A stretch of DNA of 64,000 bases, taken from positions 1,302,001 to 1,366,000 of the forward strand of contig NZ_CP152413.1 of NCBI RefSeq assembly GCF_038967635.1. Reading direction: 5' to 3'. The notes beneath the pieces are model-generated. The model had not been told where the DNA came from, searched no databases, and was given only the letters and a program-made list of their open reading frames with translations. This stretch comes from Bradyrhizobium sp. B124 (lineage in GTDB: Bacteria > Pseudomonadota > Alphaproteobacteria > Rhizobiales > Xanthobacteraceae). The first letter of the stretch is position 1. Each line of letters starts with the position of its first letter. The translations under genes and the position numbers were made by a program. This document shows, piece by piece, positions 43,991 through 53,958 of this stretch.

Positions 43991-45349
43991 TTAGGCGGCA
44001 GTTTGCTCGGCGTCTTCATCCTTGAACAGCTCATCCTTGGAGACCTTCTTCTCGGTCACGTTGGCGAGCTCAAGGACGAAGTCGACGACCTTGTCCTCGT
44101 AGATCGGGGCGCGGAGCTGGGCCAGCGCCTGGGCGTTGCTGCGGTAGTAATCCCAGACTTCCTTCTCGCGGCCCGGCATCTGGCGCGCGCGCTCGATCAC
44201 GGCGCGCGAGACCTCGTCGTCGGTCACGGTGATCTTGTTCTTCTCGCCGATCTCCGACAGCACGAGGCCGAGGCGGACGCGGCGGTCGGCGATCTTCTGG
44301 TACTCTTCCTTGGCCGCATCCTCGGTGGTGTTCTCGTCGGCGAAGGACTTGCCGGTCGAGTCCATCTCGGCCTTGATCGAGTTCCACATCAGGTTGAACT
44401 CTTCGGCGACAAGCGACGGCGGCGCCTCGAATTTGTGACTCTCGTCGAGCCGGTCGAGCAGCGCGCGCTTGACCTTCTGACGGGTCGCGCCGGCGAACTC
44501 GGCGGTCAGGCGCTCGCGCGCGGCTTCCTTCAGCTTGTCGAGCGACTCGAGGCCGAGCGTCTTGGCGAACTCGTCGTCGATCGTGGCCTCCCCGGGCGCC
44601 TCGATCAGCGTCGCGGTGGTCTCGAACTCGGCCGGCTGGCCGGCGAGCTTGTCGTTCAGGTAGTTCTTCGGGAAACCAACCTTCAGCGTGCGGGTCTCGC
44701 CCGTGCCGATGCCGATCAGCTGCTCCTCGAAGCCCGGAATGAACTGGCCGGCGCCGATCACGACCTGGATGCCCTCGCCGGTGCCGCCCTCGAAGGCTTC
44801 ACCGTTGATGGTGCCCCTGAAGCTGATGGTGACGCGGTCGCCCTTCTCCGCCGCACCCTCGGTCTTGGCGCTGTACGGGCGGCTGCCTTCGGCGATGCGC
44901 TTGATGGCATCGTCGACGTCGGCGTCGGAGACATCGACCACTGGCTTCTCGACCGAGAACGACTTGAAATCGGCGAGCTGGATCTGCGGCACGACCTCGA
45001 TCGCGACGGTGTAGGTCAGGTCGGTCTTGCCCGACAGCAATTCCTCGACCTGGTCCTTCTCGGTCGGCATCGTGATCTTCGGCTCGCCGGCGAGGCGGAA
45101 GCCGCGATCTTCGAAAATCTGCCGGTTGGTGTCGCTGATGGTCTGGTCGATGGTCTCGGCCATGACGGAGCGGCCGTAGATCTTCTTCAGGTGCGCCACC
45201 GGCACCTTGCCGGGACGGAAGCCGTTGAGACGGACCTTGTCCTTGAGGTCGACCAGCTTGGCGCCCGCCTTGGCATCGAGATCGGATGCCGGAACGCTGA
45301 TCTTGAATTCGTGCTTCAGTCCCTCGTTGAGGGTCTCGGTGACCTGCAT
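43991..45349 (-). CDS. tig: trigger factor
   Basis: A 452-residue ribosome-bound chaperone and prolyl isomerase. The ribosome signature is present as [10 protein letters not shown] (family G-FRxGK-P). The FKBP-like domain follows with [20 protein letters not shown] and [13 protein letters not shown]. The C-terminal arms are helical ([16 protein letters not shown]...), with an acidic tail. The ATG at 45349 gives the canonical [12 protein letters not shown] start; the frame continues open into the tRNA region but is not coding there. Upstream of clpP as in most Rhizobiales. Confidence 0.96.
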   Translation of the reverse strand: MQVTETLNEGLKHEFKISVPASDLDAKAGAKLVDLKDKVRLNGFRPGKVPVAHLKKIYGRSVMAETIDQTISDTNRQIFEDRGFRLAGEPKITMPTEKDQVEELLSGKTDLTYTVAIEVVPQIQLADFKSFSVEKPVVDVSDADVDDAIKRIAEGSRPYSAKTEGAAEKGDRVTISFRGTINGEAFEGGTGEGIQVVIGAGQFIPGFEEQLIGIGTGETRTLKVGFPKNYLNDKLAGQPAEFETTATLIEAPGEATIDDEFAKTLGLESLDKLKEAARERLTAEFAGATRQKVKRALLDRLDESHKFEAPPSLVAEEFNLMWNSIKAEMDSTGKSFADENTTEDAAKEEYQKIADRRVRLGLVLSEIGEKNKITVTDDEVSRAVIERARQMPGREKEVWDYYRSNAQALAQLRAPIYEDKVVDFVLELANVTEKKVSKDELFKDEDAEQTAA

Positions 45350-45513
45350 GGTATCAATCTTCTTCCGCTTTTGCCGCGGCCCGAGTGGCCGTGGCAGTGT
45401 CAATCTGTTCGACGGTGAGCCTTGCGGCCTAACGTCTGTGGGTTCGGCGAACCCTCGTCCCCTTCGGGGCCCAAGGTTCTCCAAGGAATCGTCATGCAAA
45501 CGCTGTAAGCGCT

Positions 45514-45598
45514 TGGTGCGGGCGGAGGGACTCGAACCCCCACAACTTTCGTCACTGGAACCTAAATCCAGCGCGTCTACCAGTTCCGCCACGCCCGC
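45514..45598 (-). tRNA. tRNA-Leu (TAG)
   Basis: 85-nt class II tRNA. GCGGGCG pairs with CGCCCGC, anticodon stem-loop CTGGATTTAGGTTCCAG gives TAG, a long variable arm (TGACGAAAGTTGT), T-loop TTCGAGT, CCA encoded. It lies between tig and the multicopper-like gene. Confidence 0.93.
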
Positions 45599-45733
45599 GC
45601 GAAAAGCATCCAGTCCGGCCGCGATGCCGCGGGCGGCCGGGCTTATAACATGCGCCCACCGGTTCGCAGCAAAAAAATGGCCGCTGGAGAGCCCGCCCTG
45701 CGACCGATCGCGACTGGACAGGTACACTTGAAA

Positions 45734-47065
45734 ATGGTCCGCATCGGCCGGATGGCAAGCCCCATAGCAAGTCCCCAAGTTTCCCTCACCCGGCGCGACC
45801 TGATCGCCGGCCTCGGCGCCGCGGCGCTTTGCCCCGCCTGGCCGACCACCGGCTCGGCCCAGGGCCGGACGGCAGTTGCGCTGCAGGCCAAGATCGGCCG
45901 CATCCTGCTTCGTCCCGACGGACCGGAGACCCCGGTCTGGTCGCTCGGCAGCGGCGATCTCCACTTCAGGCGCGGTGAGATCCTCGACGTGACGTTCGGC
46001 AACGAGCTACCGGTCGCCGCAGCGCTCGATTGCCGCGGGCTCGATGGCGTACCGGCCGCGGAGCCGCTGGCCTCCCGGGCGCCCCTTGCCACGGGGGCAA
46101 AAGATATCTTCCAGCTGCCGCTTCGGCATGCCGGCACCTTCCTGTGCGAGCCGCTATTCGGGGACGGCGCGGCGCCGGCACGGCCGCGCCCGCTGATCGT
46201 AACCGGCACCTCGCCCGTGGCGGTCGATCGCGACGAGGTCCTGCTGATCGAGGAATGGCGCCTGCAGCCCGATGGAACTGTGATCCCGCCTGGAAGCGAC
46301 CCAAAAAATTCGACGCAAATTCATACAATTAACGGCAAGACCTCATACGATATCTCGGCTCCGGCCAATGCCCGCCTCAGACTCCGCTTTATCAATGGCA
46401 GCCAACGCAGCGTGCTGGCGGTCAAGCTGGACAACCTCGACGTCCGGGTGATGGCGATCGACGGCCAGCCGGCCGAACCGTTCCCGGCCCGCAACGGCGC
46501 GCTGGTCCTGGCTCCTGGAAGCCGCACGGATGTCTTTGTCGATGCGGCTGGTCCGGCCGGAACGAGCTTCCCGATCCTGCTGCACGACGGCAAGCAAGCC
46601 CGTCCGGTCGGCAAGCTCACCGTCTCGAACGAGCCGCCAATCCGAACGGCGCCGTTCCCGCCAGCCCCACCGCTGCCGGGCAATGACATGCCCGCTCAGC
46701 TCGACCTCAAGAGCGCTACGCGATTCGATCTGGCGCTCGGCGCGCCCACCGAGTGGTTCCGCCCGGCGGATTTCAAGCCGTCAGCGGCCCCGGCCTTTCA
46801 GGCCAAGGCAGGCCGAACCGTCGTGCTGGCCCTGACCAATCAGGCCACAATCGCCAGCGTGTTTCACCTGCACGGCCATCACTTCCGTCTGCTCGACCGG
46901 CTCGACGACGGCTGGAAGCCGTTCTGGCTCGACACGCTCGCGGTCGAACCGGGCCAGACCCAGCGCATCGCCTTCCTCGCCGAATATCCGGGCCGCTATC
47001 TGATCGAGCAGGTCGCGACCGATTGGGCCGCGCCGCGGCTCTTGCGATGGTACAGTGTCCAATAA
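45734..47065 (+). CDS. multicopper-oxidase-fold protein lacking most copper ligands
   Basis: A 443-residue exported protein with a Tat-type signal ([16 protein letters not shown]). Three cupredoxin-like domains are recognisable ([43 protein letters not shown]). Of the four ligand motifs, only HLHGH near the C-terminus remains. The first HxH is replaced by DCRG, the second by FLCEPLF, and the last HCHxxxH by LIEQVATD. It therefore cannot build a normal type 2/3 cluster and is probably a non-enzymatic or altered protein, as SufI/FtsP is. ATG 45752 is an alternative start. It precedes the racemase gene by 32 bp. Confidence 0.75.
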   Translation: MVRIGRMASPIASPQVSLTRRDLIAGLGAAALCPAWPTTGSAQGRTAVALQAKIGRILLRPDGPETPVWSLGSGDLHFRRGEILDVTFGNELPVAAALDCRGLDGVPAAEPLASRAPLATGAKDIFQLPLRHAGTFLCEPLFGDGAAPARPRPLIVTGTSPVAVDRDEVLLIEEWRLQPDGTVIPPGSDPKNSTQIHTINGKTSYDISAPANARLRLRFINGSQRSVLAVKLDNLDVRVMAIDGQPAEPFPARNGALVLAPGSRTDVFVDAAGPAGTSFPILLHDGKQARPVGKLTVSNEPPIRTAPFPPAPPLPGNDMPAQLDLKSATRFDLALGAPTEWFRPADFKPSAAPAFQAKAGRTVVLALTNQATIASVFHLHGHHFRLLDRLDDGWKPFWLDTLAVEPGQTQRIAFLAEYPGRYLIEQVATDWAAPRLLRWYSVQ

Positions 47066-47097
47066 CAAGAAGTGGAAACCGCCTTAAGGAAACGCCG

Positions 47098-48183
47098 ATG
47101 AGCCAGACAGTTGCAGCGATTCGCGGAGTGAAGGCACGAAGCGTCGTGGTGCCGCTCAAGCGTCCTGTGAAGACCGCGTTTGGCGTCATCGATTCCGGTC
47201 CGCTGGTGCTAATCGATGTCGAAACCGATCAAGGCGTTACCGGCCGCACCTACATCTTCGCCTACAGCAAGCTCACACTTCACCCTCTCGTCTATCTGAT
47301 CGAGGAGATCGGTCGCGAGCTGATCGGCAGGCCAGTCGCCCCGTTCGATCTGATGAAGGCGATGGACGCCAAGTTTCGGCTGCTCAGCGCGCAGGGTCTG
47401 GTGGGGATGGCCGTGTCCGGTCTCGACATGGCCTATTGGGATGCGCTCGGCCAACTTGCCGGCCGGCCGCTGGTCGAGTTGCTCGGCGGCTCGGCGAAGC
47501 CGATCAAGGCCTATGACAGCTATGGCGCGGTCGATCCCGTTGCGGACGAGCGCGCGCTGCGCCGCTCGCTCGAGCAAGGCTTCAAGGGCATCAAGATCAA
47601 GGGCGGCGATGGCGATGCCGCCAATGACGAGCGCGTCGTGAAGGGCGTGCGCGCCCTGCTCGGTCCCGACATCGCGCTGATGATCGATTTCAACCAGTCG
47701 CTCGATCCGGCGGAAGCCACACGTCGCATCGCCCGGCTTGCGCCCTACGACCTGCACTGGATTGAGGAGCCGGTCCCGCAGGAAAGCCTGTCCGGCCACG
47801 CCAAGGTCCGCGAGACCTCGCCGACTCCGATCCAGGCCGGCGAGAACTGGTGGTTTCCGCGCGGCTTCGCCGAGGCGATCGCGGCCGGCGCATCCGACTT
47901 CATCATGCCCGACGTGATGAAGGTCGGCGGCGTGACCGGCTGGATGCAGGTCGCGGGACAGGCCGATGCCGCGTCGATCCCGATGTCGAGCCATCTGTTC
48001 GCTGAAGTCAGCGCGCATCTGCTCGCGGTGACGCCGACCGCGCACTGGCTCGAGTTCCTCGACTTCGCGGGCGCGATCCTCGCAAGGCCCGCCGAGATCA
48101 TAGACGGCGCGGTGACCGCCCGCGGTCCCGGGCTCGGCATCGAATGGAACGAGCCGGCGGTGGCGAAGTATCTCGTGAGCTAG
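47098..48183 (+). CDS. mandelate racemase/enolase-superfamily enzyme
   Basis: A 361-residue two-domain protein with all residues of the mandelate-racemase subgroup. These are K-x-K in IKIKGG (near 165), metal ligands Asp in MIDFNQS, Glu in WIEEPVP and Glu in QAGENWW, His in SSHLFAE (near 300) and Glu in HWLEFLD. The stretch SAHLLAVTPTAHWLE is very like Pseudomonas mandelate racemase. It abstracts a proton alpha to a carboxylate; mandelate racemisation or an acid-sugar dehydration are both possible. AAGGA eight bases upstream. Probably one transcription unit with the multicopper-like gene. Confidence 0.85.
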   Translation: MSQTVAAIRGVKARSVVVPLKRPVKTAFGVIDSGPLVLIDVETDQGVTGRTYIFAYSKLTLHPLVYLIEEIGRELIGRPVAPFDLMKAMDAKFRLLSAQGLVGMAVSGLDMAYWDALGQLAGRPLVELLGGSAKPIKAYDSYGAVDPVADERALRRSLEQGFKGIKIKGGDGDAANDERVVKGVRALLGPDIALMIDFNQSLDPAEATRRIARLAPYDLHWIEEPVPQESLSGHAKVRETSPTPIQAGENWWFPRGFAEAIAAGASDFIMPDVMKVGGVTGWMQVAGQADAASIPMSSHLFAEVSAHLLAVTPTAHWLEFLDFAGAILARPAEIIDGAVTARGPGLGIEWNEPAVAKYLVS

Positions 48184-48237
48184 CGCCCGGCGCGGCGTTT
48201 CTCCGTTTGCTTCAGATTGTGTCTGCCCCTGCTTCTG

Positions 48238-49053
48238 ATGAGGGCGGCAACGGATTGCCGTTTGTCTGACGCATGGCTGAGGTCGCCATCAATCGAACGT
48301 GAGCGAGAATTCACGACATCATCATGTAGGTCGATCGGGCGCACTGGAGCGCCCAATGAGCTGACGCTCAAATTTCGCTGTCCGGAACAACTCGAAGGAC
48401 TGATCCCGCGACCGCTCCCGGCGGCACAAGGCGTCCCCGACTGGCTCAAGGCCATGCCGGCGACGGCCTTCTCTTCGATCAACCTGCACGACGAGAACAC
48501 CATCAAGCGCTGCCCGCCCTTCGTGGACGCGATGACCTGCGGGTTCCTGCTGCCGCTGGTCTGCGATCTCAAGGTCGATGACGGCGAAATCACCTGGGAT
48601 CACGACCTGCCGCCCGGAGGCACACCCGAATTTCCGCGCTCGCCGATCGGATTTCACGACCCGGGTCAGGTCAGCGGCACACCATTATTCGAAGCGGGCC
48701 GCTTCTTTCTCAAATTCCACAATCTGTGGACCGTCGAAGCGCCTGAAGGCTACGCGATCTACTTCACGCATCCCGTCAACCGCTTCGACCTGCCGTTCAC
48801 CACCCTCAGCGGCCTGGTCAATTCCGACCTCTATGTCGACAATTGGGTGCACTTCCCGGCGTACTGGCACGATCGGAATTTCCGCGGCGTCCTCCCGAAA
48901 GGGACTCCCATCGCGCAATGCATTCCCGTCAAGCGCGACGACTGGACTGCGCAGGCATCCTCGTTCACCGCGGAAGAAGCCAAGCGCGTCGGCGAGTTCA
49001 GGAGTGAGCTCAAGCGCCAGCCCAACCTCTACCGGAGAAACTTCAGGGCCTGA
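48238..49053 (+). CDS. conserved hypothetical protein (DUF6065-like)
   Basis: About 270 residues. The conserved-looking core runs from LKFRCPEQLEGLIPRPLPAAQGVPDWLKAMP to the end, including RCPPFVDAMTCGFLLPL, FFLKFHNLWTVEAPEGYAIYFTHPVNRFDLPF and PKGTPIAQCIPVKR. I recall this pattern as DUF6065, of unknown function. The start is uncertain: ATG 48238 has no ribosome site and the first ~40 residues do not look conserved, so a non-ATG start nearer 48340 or a 5' frameshift are possible. Soluble, beta-rich. Confidence 0.6.
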   Translation: MRAATDCRLSDAWLRSPSIEREREFTTSSCRSIGRTGAPNELTLKFRCPEQLEGLIPRPLPAAQGVPDWLKAMPATAFSSINLHDENTIKRCPPFVDAMTCGFLLPLVCDLKVDDGEITWDHDLPPGGTPEFPRSPIGFHDPGQVSGTPLFEAGRFFLKFHNLWTVEAPEGYAIYFTHPVNRFDLPFTTLSGLVNSDLYVDNWVHFPAYWHDRNFRGVLPKGTPIAQCIPVKRDDWTAQASSFTAEEAKRVGEFRSELKRQPNLYRRNFRA

Positions 49054-49080
49054 GGCGCGACGAGATTTCGTCCGATCCGC

Positions 49081-49914
49081 TCAACCTGCTTCCCCGCCGA
49101 GGAATCTCGCAGCGTCGCGCTGCGCGAAGAAGAAGCGGCCACGCGATCCCGCGGCCATGACGAATGCCGCGCGTCCCAACAGCTGGGGCTGACCGCGAAT
49201 GACGGAGCGCAGCGCCGCCTCGGCAGCGTCGCGCTCACCCTGCTCGAACAGCGATGTGGCGAGGTAGGCGCGGGTCGAGCGATCGTCGGGGTACTGGGCG
49301 AGCACGCGGCGGAACGCATCCGCGGCCGCGGCGTAGTCGCCATGCAGGATCAGGACCCGCCCGAGCTGGTTGAGAACATCGAGGTGTCCCGGCGCAGCAT
49401 CACGTGCGGCTGTCAGGACACGCGCAGCCCGCGCGAATTCATTGGTATCGTGCAGCAGCCGCCCGAGATCGAGCTTCAGATCGACGCTGTCGGGGGCCAG
49501 CGCGAGGCCAGCCTCGACCGTGCTGATCGCCTCGTCGTATTGACCGGCCTTGGCAAGCTGGCCGGCGAGTTCCTGAAACGACGGGAAATATGGCGGGCGG
49601 CGTGCCGCCGTGCGCCGCAGCTGCGCGATGCCTTCCGTGGCACGCCCTGCACCGCACAGCAATGCGCCGAGCAAAGTCTCAACCTCTCCGTCATCGCCGC
49701 GGCTTGCAACCCTTTCCAGCGGTGCGATCGCCTCGTCTCCGCGGTTCTGCCCCCTCAAGGCATGCGCGAGGAGAAGCGCTGCGTTCCTGTCCGTGCGGTT
49801 GGATTTCAGGATGTTGGCCGCAATCTGCTCGGCTTGAGCGAACTGCTGCGTTCGTAACGCCATTGCGCCTTGTTGCAGCGCTTGAGCGAGGAAATTGTTT
49901 TGCCTGCCACTCAC
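49081..49914 (-). CDS. tetratricopeptide-repeat protein
   Basis: A 277-residue protein consisting of about six to seven TPR units, e.g. AMALRTQQFAQAEQIAANILK, AGQYDEAISTVEAGLALAPDS and HGDYAAAADAFRRVLAQYPDD. It should form a superhelical scaffold for protein partners. No signal peptide or catalytic domain. Comparable TPR domains head sulfotransferase or glycosyltransferase fusions in rhizobia, but here nothing follows, so it may be a truncated relative. Function unknown. Confidence 0.75.
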   Translation of the reverse strand: MSGRQNNFLAQALQQGAMALRTQQFAQAEQIAANILKSNRTDRNAALLLAHALRGQNRGDEAIAPLERVASRGDDGEVETLLGALLCGAGRATEGIAQLRRTAARRPPYFPSFQELAGQLAKAGQYDEAISTVEAGLALAPDSVDLKLDLGRLLHDTNEFARAARVLTAARDAAPGHLDVLNQLGRVLILHGDYAAAADAFRRVLAQYPDDRSTRAYLATSLFEQGERDAAEAALRSVIRGQPQLLGRAAFVMAAGSRGRFFFAQRDAARFLGGEAG

Positions 49915-50237
49915 GGGAAGCTTCTGGAGGGATGCGAGAGAGAATGTCGTTGGGCCTTAGCCCGCGTCTCTCCGCGCGTCCAACAACAGTCTCGTGAAAA
50001 ACGGCAAGGCGGAACAAGCGCGGAAAGGCCGGCACGGTGTCCACGTCGACGTGAGCCGGACATCGCGTGTTTCATTTCGTTTCCACCCGATCATTGCCGG
50101 CTCTTCTCATGCGGGAGAAATCCGGTTCTCGGGCACTGAAGTGCTCCAGTATCGCACAACCTGATGAAGACGCGTCGCCTCCTCAAGGCAAGCGTCGAGG
50201 TGGTGCCGCATCTGTAGAGCGCCGATGTGGCGACGGC
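49915..50237. other. gap between TPR and LysR genes
   Basis: 323 bp between the start of the TPR gene and the end of the LysR gene. No gene or repeat recognised. Confidence 0.35.
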
Positions 50238-51203
50238 TCAAGCGCGCTTGCGACGATCGCCCGATCGCTTGGCCGGGGGCGAGTGGACCTCCCCGCCCCT
50301 GGCGGCCACCTTCGTCTCCTCCCGCACCATGTCGACGAAAGCACGAAGCCCGGCCGTCATGTGCCGGTGCCGCGGATAGTAGAGACGCAAGCCGGGAAAT
50401 GGCGGCGTCCAGTCGTCCAGCACGGCGCGCAGGGTGCCGGCGGCGAGATGCCCCGTCACCCAAAAATCGCTGACGAACGCCAGTCCCAGGCCGTCGAGAG
50501 CGGCCTCGACCATCAGGGTGTCATTGTCGAGGGTCAGCCTGCCCCGGACATCCACCACCATCTGCTCGCCGCCGCGCTTCTCGAACTCCCAGTGGTACAG
50601 CTTGCCGCTGGGCATCCGCCTGCGAATGCACTCATGGGCGAGCAGATCAAGCGGAGACCGCGGCACCGAACAGCGTGCGAAATAATCGGGCGCGCCGACG
50701 ACAATGAAGCGCGTGTCCGGACCGCAGGGGATCGCGACCATGTCCTGCGGCACGGCTTCGGCCAACCGGATGCCGGCATCGAAACCTTCCGCGACGATAT
50801 CGATGGGACGTCCCTCCAGGGTCAGTTCGACGTTCATGTCGGGATAGCGCCGCAGGAATTTTGCCACGACCGGGCGGAGGATCTGGTGCGCGGCGCGCTC
50901 CTTCAGGTTGATGCGCAGCGTTCCCGCGGGCGTGTCGCGAAACTCGTTCACATCCTCCATCGCGCCGGCAATCTCGCGCAGCGCGGGACTGACCCTGGCG
51001 AGGAAACGCTCTCCCGCTTCCGACAGCGCGACGCTGCGCGTCGTCCGATTGATGAGGCGCACGCCCAACCGCTTCTCCAGGGCGGCGATCGCATGGCTCA
51101 ACGCCGAGGGCGAAATGCCGAGTTCAGTCGCGGCCGCGCGAAAGCTGCGATGCGTTGAAATCGCGACGACGGCGTTCAGCTCGAAAAGGCCAGGATGCTG
51201 CAT
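50238..51203 (-). CDS. LysR-family transcriptional regulator
   Basis: A 321-residue LysR protein. The N-terminal winged helix is ELNAVVAISTHRSFRAAATELGISPSALSHAIAALEKRLGVRLINRTTRSV, and a PBP2-like ligand domain follows (LRINLKERAAHQIL, VELTLEGRPIDIVAEGFDAGIR). The Arg-Thr-Thr-Arg element and DAGIRLAE are typical of the CrgA/AaeR-type subgroup. Divergent from the SDR gene with a 100-bp intergenic region, the classical arrangement for control of the neighbour. Confidence 0.9.
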   Translation of the reverse strand: MQHPGLFELNAVVAISTHRSFRAAATELGISPSALSHAIAALEKRLGVRLINRTTRSVALSEAGERFLARVSPALREIAGAMEDVNEFRDTPAGTLRINLKERAAHQILRPVVAKFLRRYPDMNVELTLEGRPIDIVAEGFDAGIRLAEAVPQDMVAIPCGPDTRFIVVGAPDYFARCSVPRSPLDLLAHECIRRRMPSGKLYHWEFEKRGGEQMVVDVRGRLTLDNDTLMVEAALDGLGLAFVSDFWVTGHLAAGTLRAVLDDWTPPFPGLRLYYPRHRHMTAGLRAFVDMVREETKVAARGGEVHSPPAKRSGDRRKRA

Positions 51204-51241
51204 TGTTCGATTATCTGCATCAGGTCATGCCACTCTATGCC

Positions 51242-51257
51242 GATTATTGCACTAATC
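51242..51257. promoter_or_regulatory. inverted repeat in the LysR-SDR intergenic region
   Basis: GATTA-N6-TAATC, 39 bp from the LysR start and 47 bp from the SDR start. A candidate LysR site, though the exact T-N11-A form is not met. Confidence 0.4.
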
Positions 51258-51303
51258 AAGTCGCCTATATCGAGCCGGCAATCTCGATCTGAAGGACATC
51301 TCC

Positions 51304-52131
51304 ATGGCAAAGACTTTCCTCATCACGGGCGTTTCGTCCGGCTTCGGCCGCGCGTTGGCCGAGGCAGCATTGAGCGACGGCCATACCGTCGCCGGCACCG
51401 TGCGCAACGAGAATGACAAGCGGACATTCGAAGCGCTCGGCGCCGACGTGCACGCGGTGGTTCTTGACGTCACCAACACCGAGGCGATCGCGCCCGCCGT
51501 CGCCGACGTCGAGCACAGGATCGGCGCGATCGACATTCTGGTGAACAATGCCGGCTATGGCCACGAGGGCATTCTGGAGGAATCATCGATCGACGATCTG
51601 CGACGCCAGTTCGAGGTCAACGTCTTCGGCGCGGTGGCGATGATCCAGGCGGTGCTGCCCTTCATGCGCAAGCGGCGCGCCGGGCATATTCTCAACATCA
51701 CGTCGATGGGCGGGATCATCACGATGCCCGGCCTCAGCTACTACCATGGCAGCAAGTTCGCGCTGGAAGGGATATCCGAATCCCTCGGCAAGGAGGTCAA
51801 GGATTTCGGCATCAAGGTCACCGCGGTCGAGCCGGGCGGCTTTCGCACCGACTGGGCCGGACGATCGATGGTACGGGCGGAGCGGTCGATCGGAGACTAT
51901 GACGCTATCATCAATCCAATCCGCAAACGCCGCATGGAACTGAGTGGCTGGCAGGTCGGCGATCCCCAAAAGGCCGCGCGGGCGATGTTGAAACTCGCCT
52001 TGGCGGCCGATCCGCCGACACATCTGCTGCTCGGCAGCGATGCCGTGCGGCTGGTCGAGGAAAAAATGAAACTGCTGGAAGCCGAATTCGATGCGTGGAA
52101 GAGCGTTTCGCTTTCCACCGACGTTGCCTGA
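51304..52131 (+). CDS. short-chain dehydrogenase/reductase
   Basis: A 275-residue classical SDR. The NAD(P) motif is FLITGVSSGFGRALA, then LVNNAGYG, and the catalytic Ser in NITSMGG with YYHGSK (Tyr and Lys). FRTDWAG follows as the substrate loop. An Arg at the end of strand 2 (TVRNEND) favours NADP(H). It probably oxidises or reduces a small ketone or alcohol. Likely target of the divergent LysR regulator. Confidence 0.88.
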   Translation: MAKTFLITGVSSGFGRALAEAALSDGHTVAGTVRNENDKRTFEALGADVHAVVLDVTNTEAIAPAVADVEHRIGAIDILVNNAGYGHEGILEESSIDDLRRQFEVNVFGAVAMIQAVLPFMRKRRAGHILNITSMGGIITMPGLSYYHGSKFALEGISESLGKEVKDFGIKVTAVEPGGFRTDWAGRSMVRAERSIGDYDAIINPIRKRRMELSGWQVGDPQKAARAMLKLALAADPPTHLLLGSDAVRLVEEKMKLLEAEFDAWKSVSLSTDVA

Positions 52132-52173
52132 GTTGCGTCAGCTGCCCAAGAGTCCAGCGAACTTTGCCGTCCA

Positions 52174-53790
52174 TCAAACGGCGTCCAGCTGAGCTCGCGG
52201 CACAAGTTCCGCGACCCTTACCGGAGGCATGGCATCCAGCTCGGCAATCCGGCGGTCAATCTCACCGATCACGTGCTTCGAGAACGGCCCGAAATGCAGG
52301 TACAGCGCCATCAGCATCACGATGTAGCGCAGTGCGCCTGGATTGGACTTGGCGACCTCGACGAAGGTCTTCCAGAACGGCTCGCGAACCTCCGGCAGGG
52401 TCCGCATGATCCTGTGCACGCCCTCGATGCCGCCAAGCTTCGTGCGCACGTCGCCATCGGGCAGATCGCGGCGCCGGTCGGACCGGTCGAGCATGACGGA
52501 AAGCCGCGACAGCCGCCCTGCATAGGCCGCCGGGCTGAACACGTGCCCGAGCACAGCCTTGTAGTCCACAAGGATGTCACGAAGCGGACGCTTGGTGTCG
52601 AAATTGCAGCCGAGCGTGCATTGGTCGCCCGCCTGCTCGACCTTCATGAGATCATGGCCTTCGTGCAGGCGGCCTTCCTGGGCCAGCCGCCGCGTCAGCT
52701 GTGTGCCAGGCAGCGCATAGAGCAGTCCGACCATGCAGACTGGAATGCTCGCCTCCTCGATGAAGTCGATCATCGCCTGCGCCATCGAGACTTTCTCGGT
52801 ATCGAACCCGACGATGAAACCCGCGGTGACGAACATGCCATAGTCGTAAATCTTGTGAACGCTCTCGGCGATGTTGCGCCTGGTGTTCTGCTTTTTCTTC
52901 ATCTGCACGAGGGTCTCTGGATCCGGGCTCTCAATGCCGACGAAAATTCCGAAGAAGTTCGCGTCCTTCATTGCCTGCAACAGCTCGCTGTCATCAGCGA
53001 TATTGATCGAGGCTTCGGTCGAGAACTCGAACGGATAGTCTCGCTCTTCCAGCCAGGCTTTGAGCCGCGGCAGTAAGATGCGGAGGTTTTTCTTGTTGCC
53101 GATGAAATTGTCGTCGACGAAATCGACATGCCCACGATAACCATGATCGTAGAGCGCTTGCAGCTCAGCGAGAATCTGATCGGGGGTCTTGGTGCGCGGC
53201 ACGCGCCCGTACAGCTCGATAATATCGCAGAACTCGCAGGTGAACGGGCAGCCACGCGAATATTGCACGCCAATAAAGAGATAATGATCGAACTTGATCA
53301 GATCGTAGCGGGGCATCGGGCTTAGCGTGACGTCGATCTTGAATTTCTCGGCGATGAATACGCCCTCGCGCTCGCCGCGTTCCCAGGCGGCGATGAATTC
53401 CTCGATGATGTGTTCGGCCTCGCCGATCACCTGGAAGTCCGCATCCGCGTAAAGGTGCGGGCTCGAGGAGACGTCAGGCCCACCGACACATACCGGCTTG
53501 CCGTGCCGGTGGGCGAGATCGATCAGGTGGAGAAAATCAGGCTGCTGGTTGAGCATACCGCCGATCATGACGAGATCGGCCCAGTCAAGGTCCGCGTCGG
53601 TCGAAGGCTCGGTGTTACGGTTGACGAGCCGAATCTCCCAATGCTTCGGCAGCATGGCGGCGACGGTGATCAGTCCGAGCGGTGCCGCCGGATACTTCGC
53701 GCCGACGAGTTCGCAAGCTTCCGTATAGTTCCAGAACGAGTCTGGAACGAACTTCGGATAGATCATTAGAACGCGGCAGGGACTCGTCAT
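52174..53790 (-). CDS. cobalamin-binding radical SAM protein
   Basis: A 538-residue protein. The N-terminal B12-binding Rossmann domain (VLMIYPKFVPDSFW, APLGLITVAAMLP, KPVCVGGPDVSSSP) is followed by a radical SAM core with the 4Fe-4S motif CPFTCEFC. Then comes VDFVDDNFIGNKKNL and GIESPDPETL, standard strands of the barrel. The ~150-residue C-terminal extension is of the DUF4070 kind. Such class B enzymes usually methylate unactivated carbons or rearrange bonds. The hopanoid methylase HpnP is in this superfamily, but identity with it is not supported. Substrate unknown; monocistronic. Confidence 0.85.
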   Translation of the reverse strand: MTSPCRVLMIYPKFVPDSFWNYTEACELVGAKYPAAPLGLITVAAMLPKHWEIRLVNRNTEPSTDADLDWADLVMIGGMLNQQPDFLHLIDLAHRHGKPVCVGGPDVSSSPHLYADADFQVIGEAEHIIEEFIAAWERGEREGVFIAEKFKIDVTLSPMPRYDLIKFDHYLFIGVQYSRGCPFTCEFCDIIELYGRVPRTKTPDQILAELQALYDHGYRGHVDFVDDNFIGNKKNLRILLPRLKAWLEERDYPFEFSTEASINIADDSELLQAMKDANFFGIFVGIESPDPETLVQMKKKQNTRRNIAESVHKIYDYGMFVTAGFIVGFDTEKVSMAQAMIDFIEEASIPVCMVGLLYALPGTQLTRRLAQEGRLHEGHDLMKVEQAGDQCTLGCNFDTKRPLRDILVDYKAVLGHVFSPAAYAGRLSRLSVMLDRSDRRRDLPDGDVRTKLGGIEGVHRIMRTLPEVREPFWKTFVEVAKSNPGALRYIVMLMALYLHFGPFSKHVIGEIDRRIAELDAMPPVRVAELVPRAQLDAV

Positions 53791-53958
53791 GGTGCTCCGG
53801 TCCGTACCACGCGGCTTTGAGGCTCAAGGGTACTTTCGCTCGTCGATACAGGCATTAAGTGCTCAAATGGTGGCCGATTGCCAGACGATCTTTCGTCCCG
53901 CCGTGAGCCCCGTCCTGTTCCCCGGATCCGCCCGGGGTCAGTCAATCCGATCGATATG

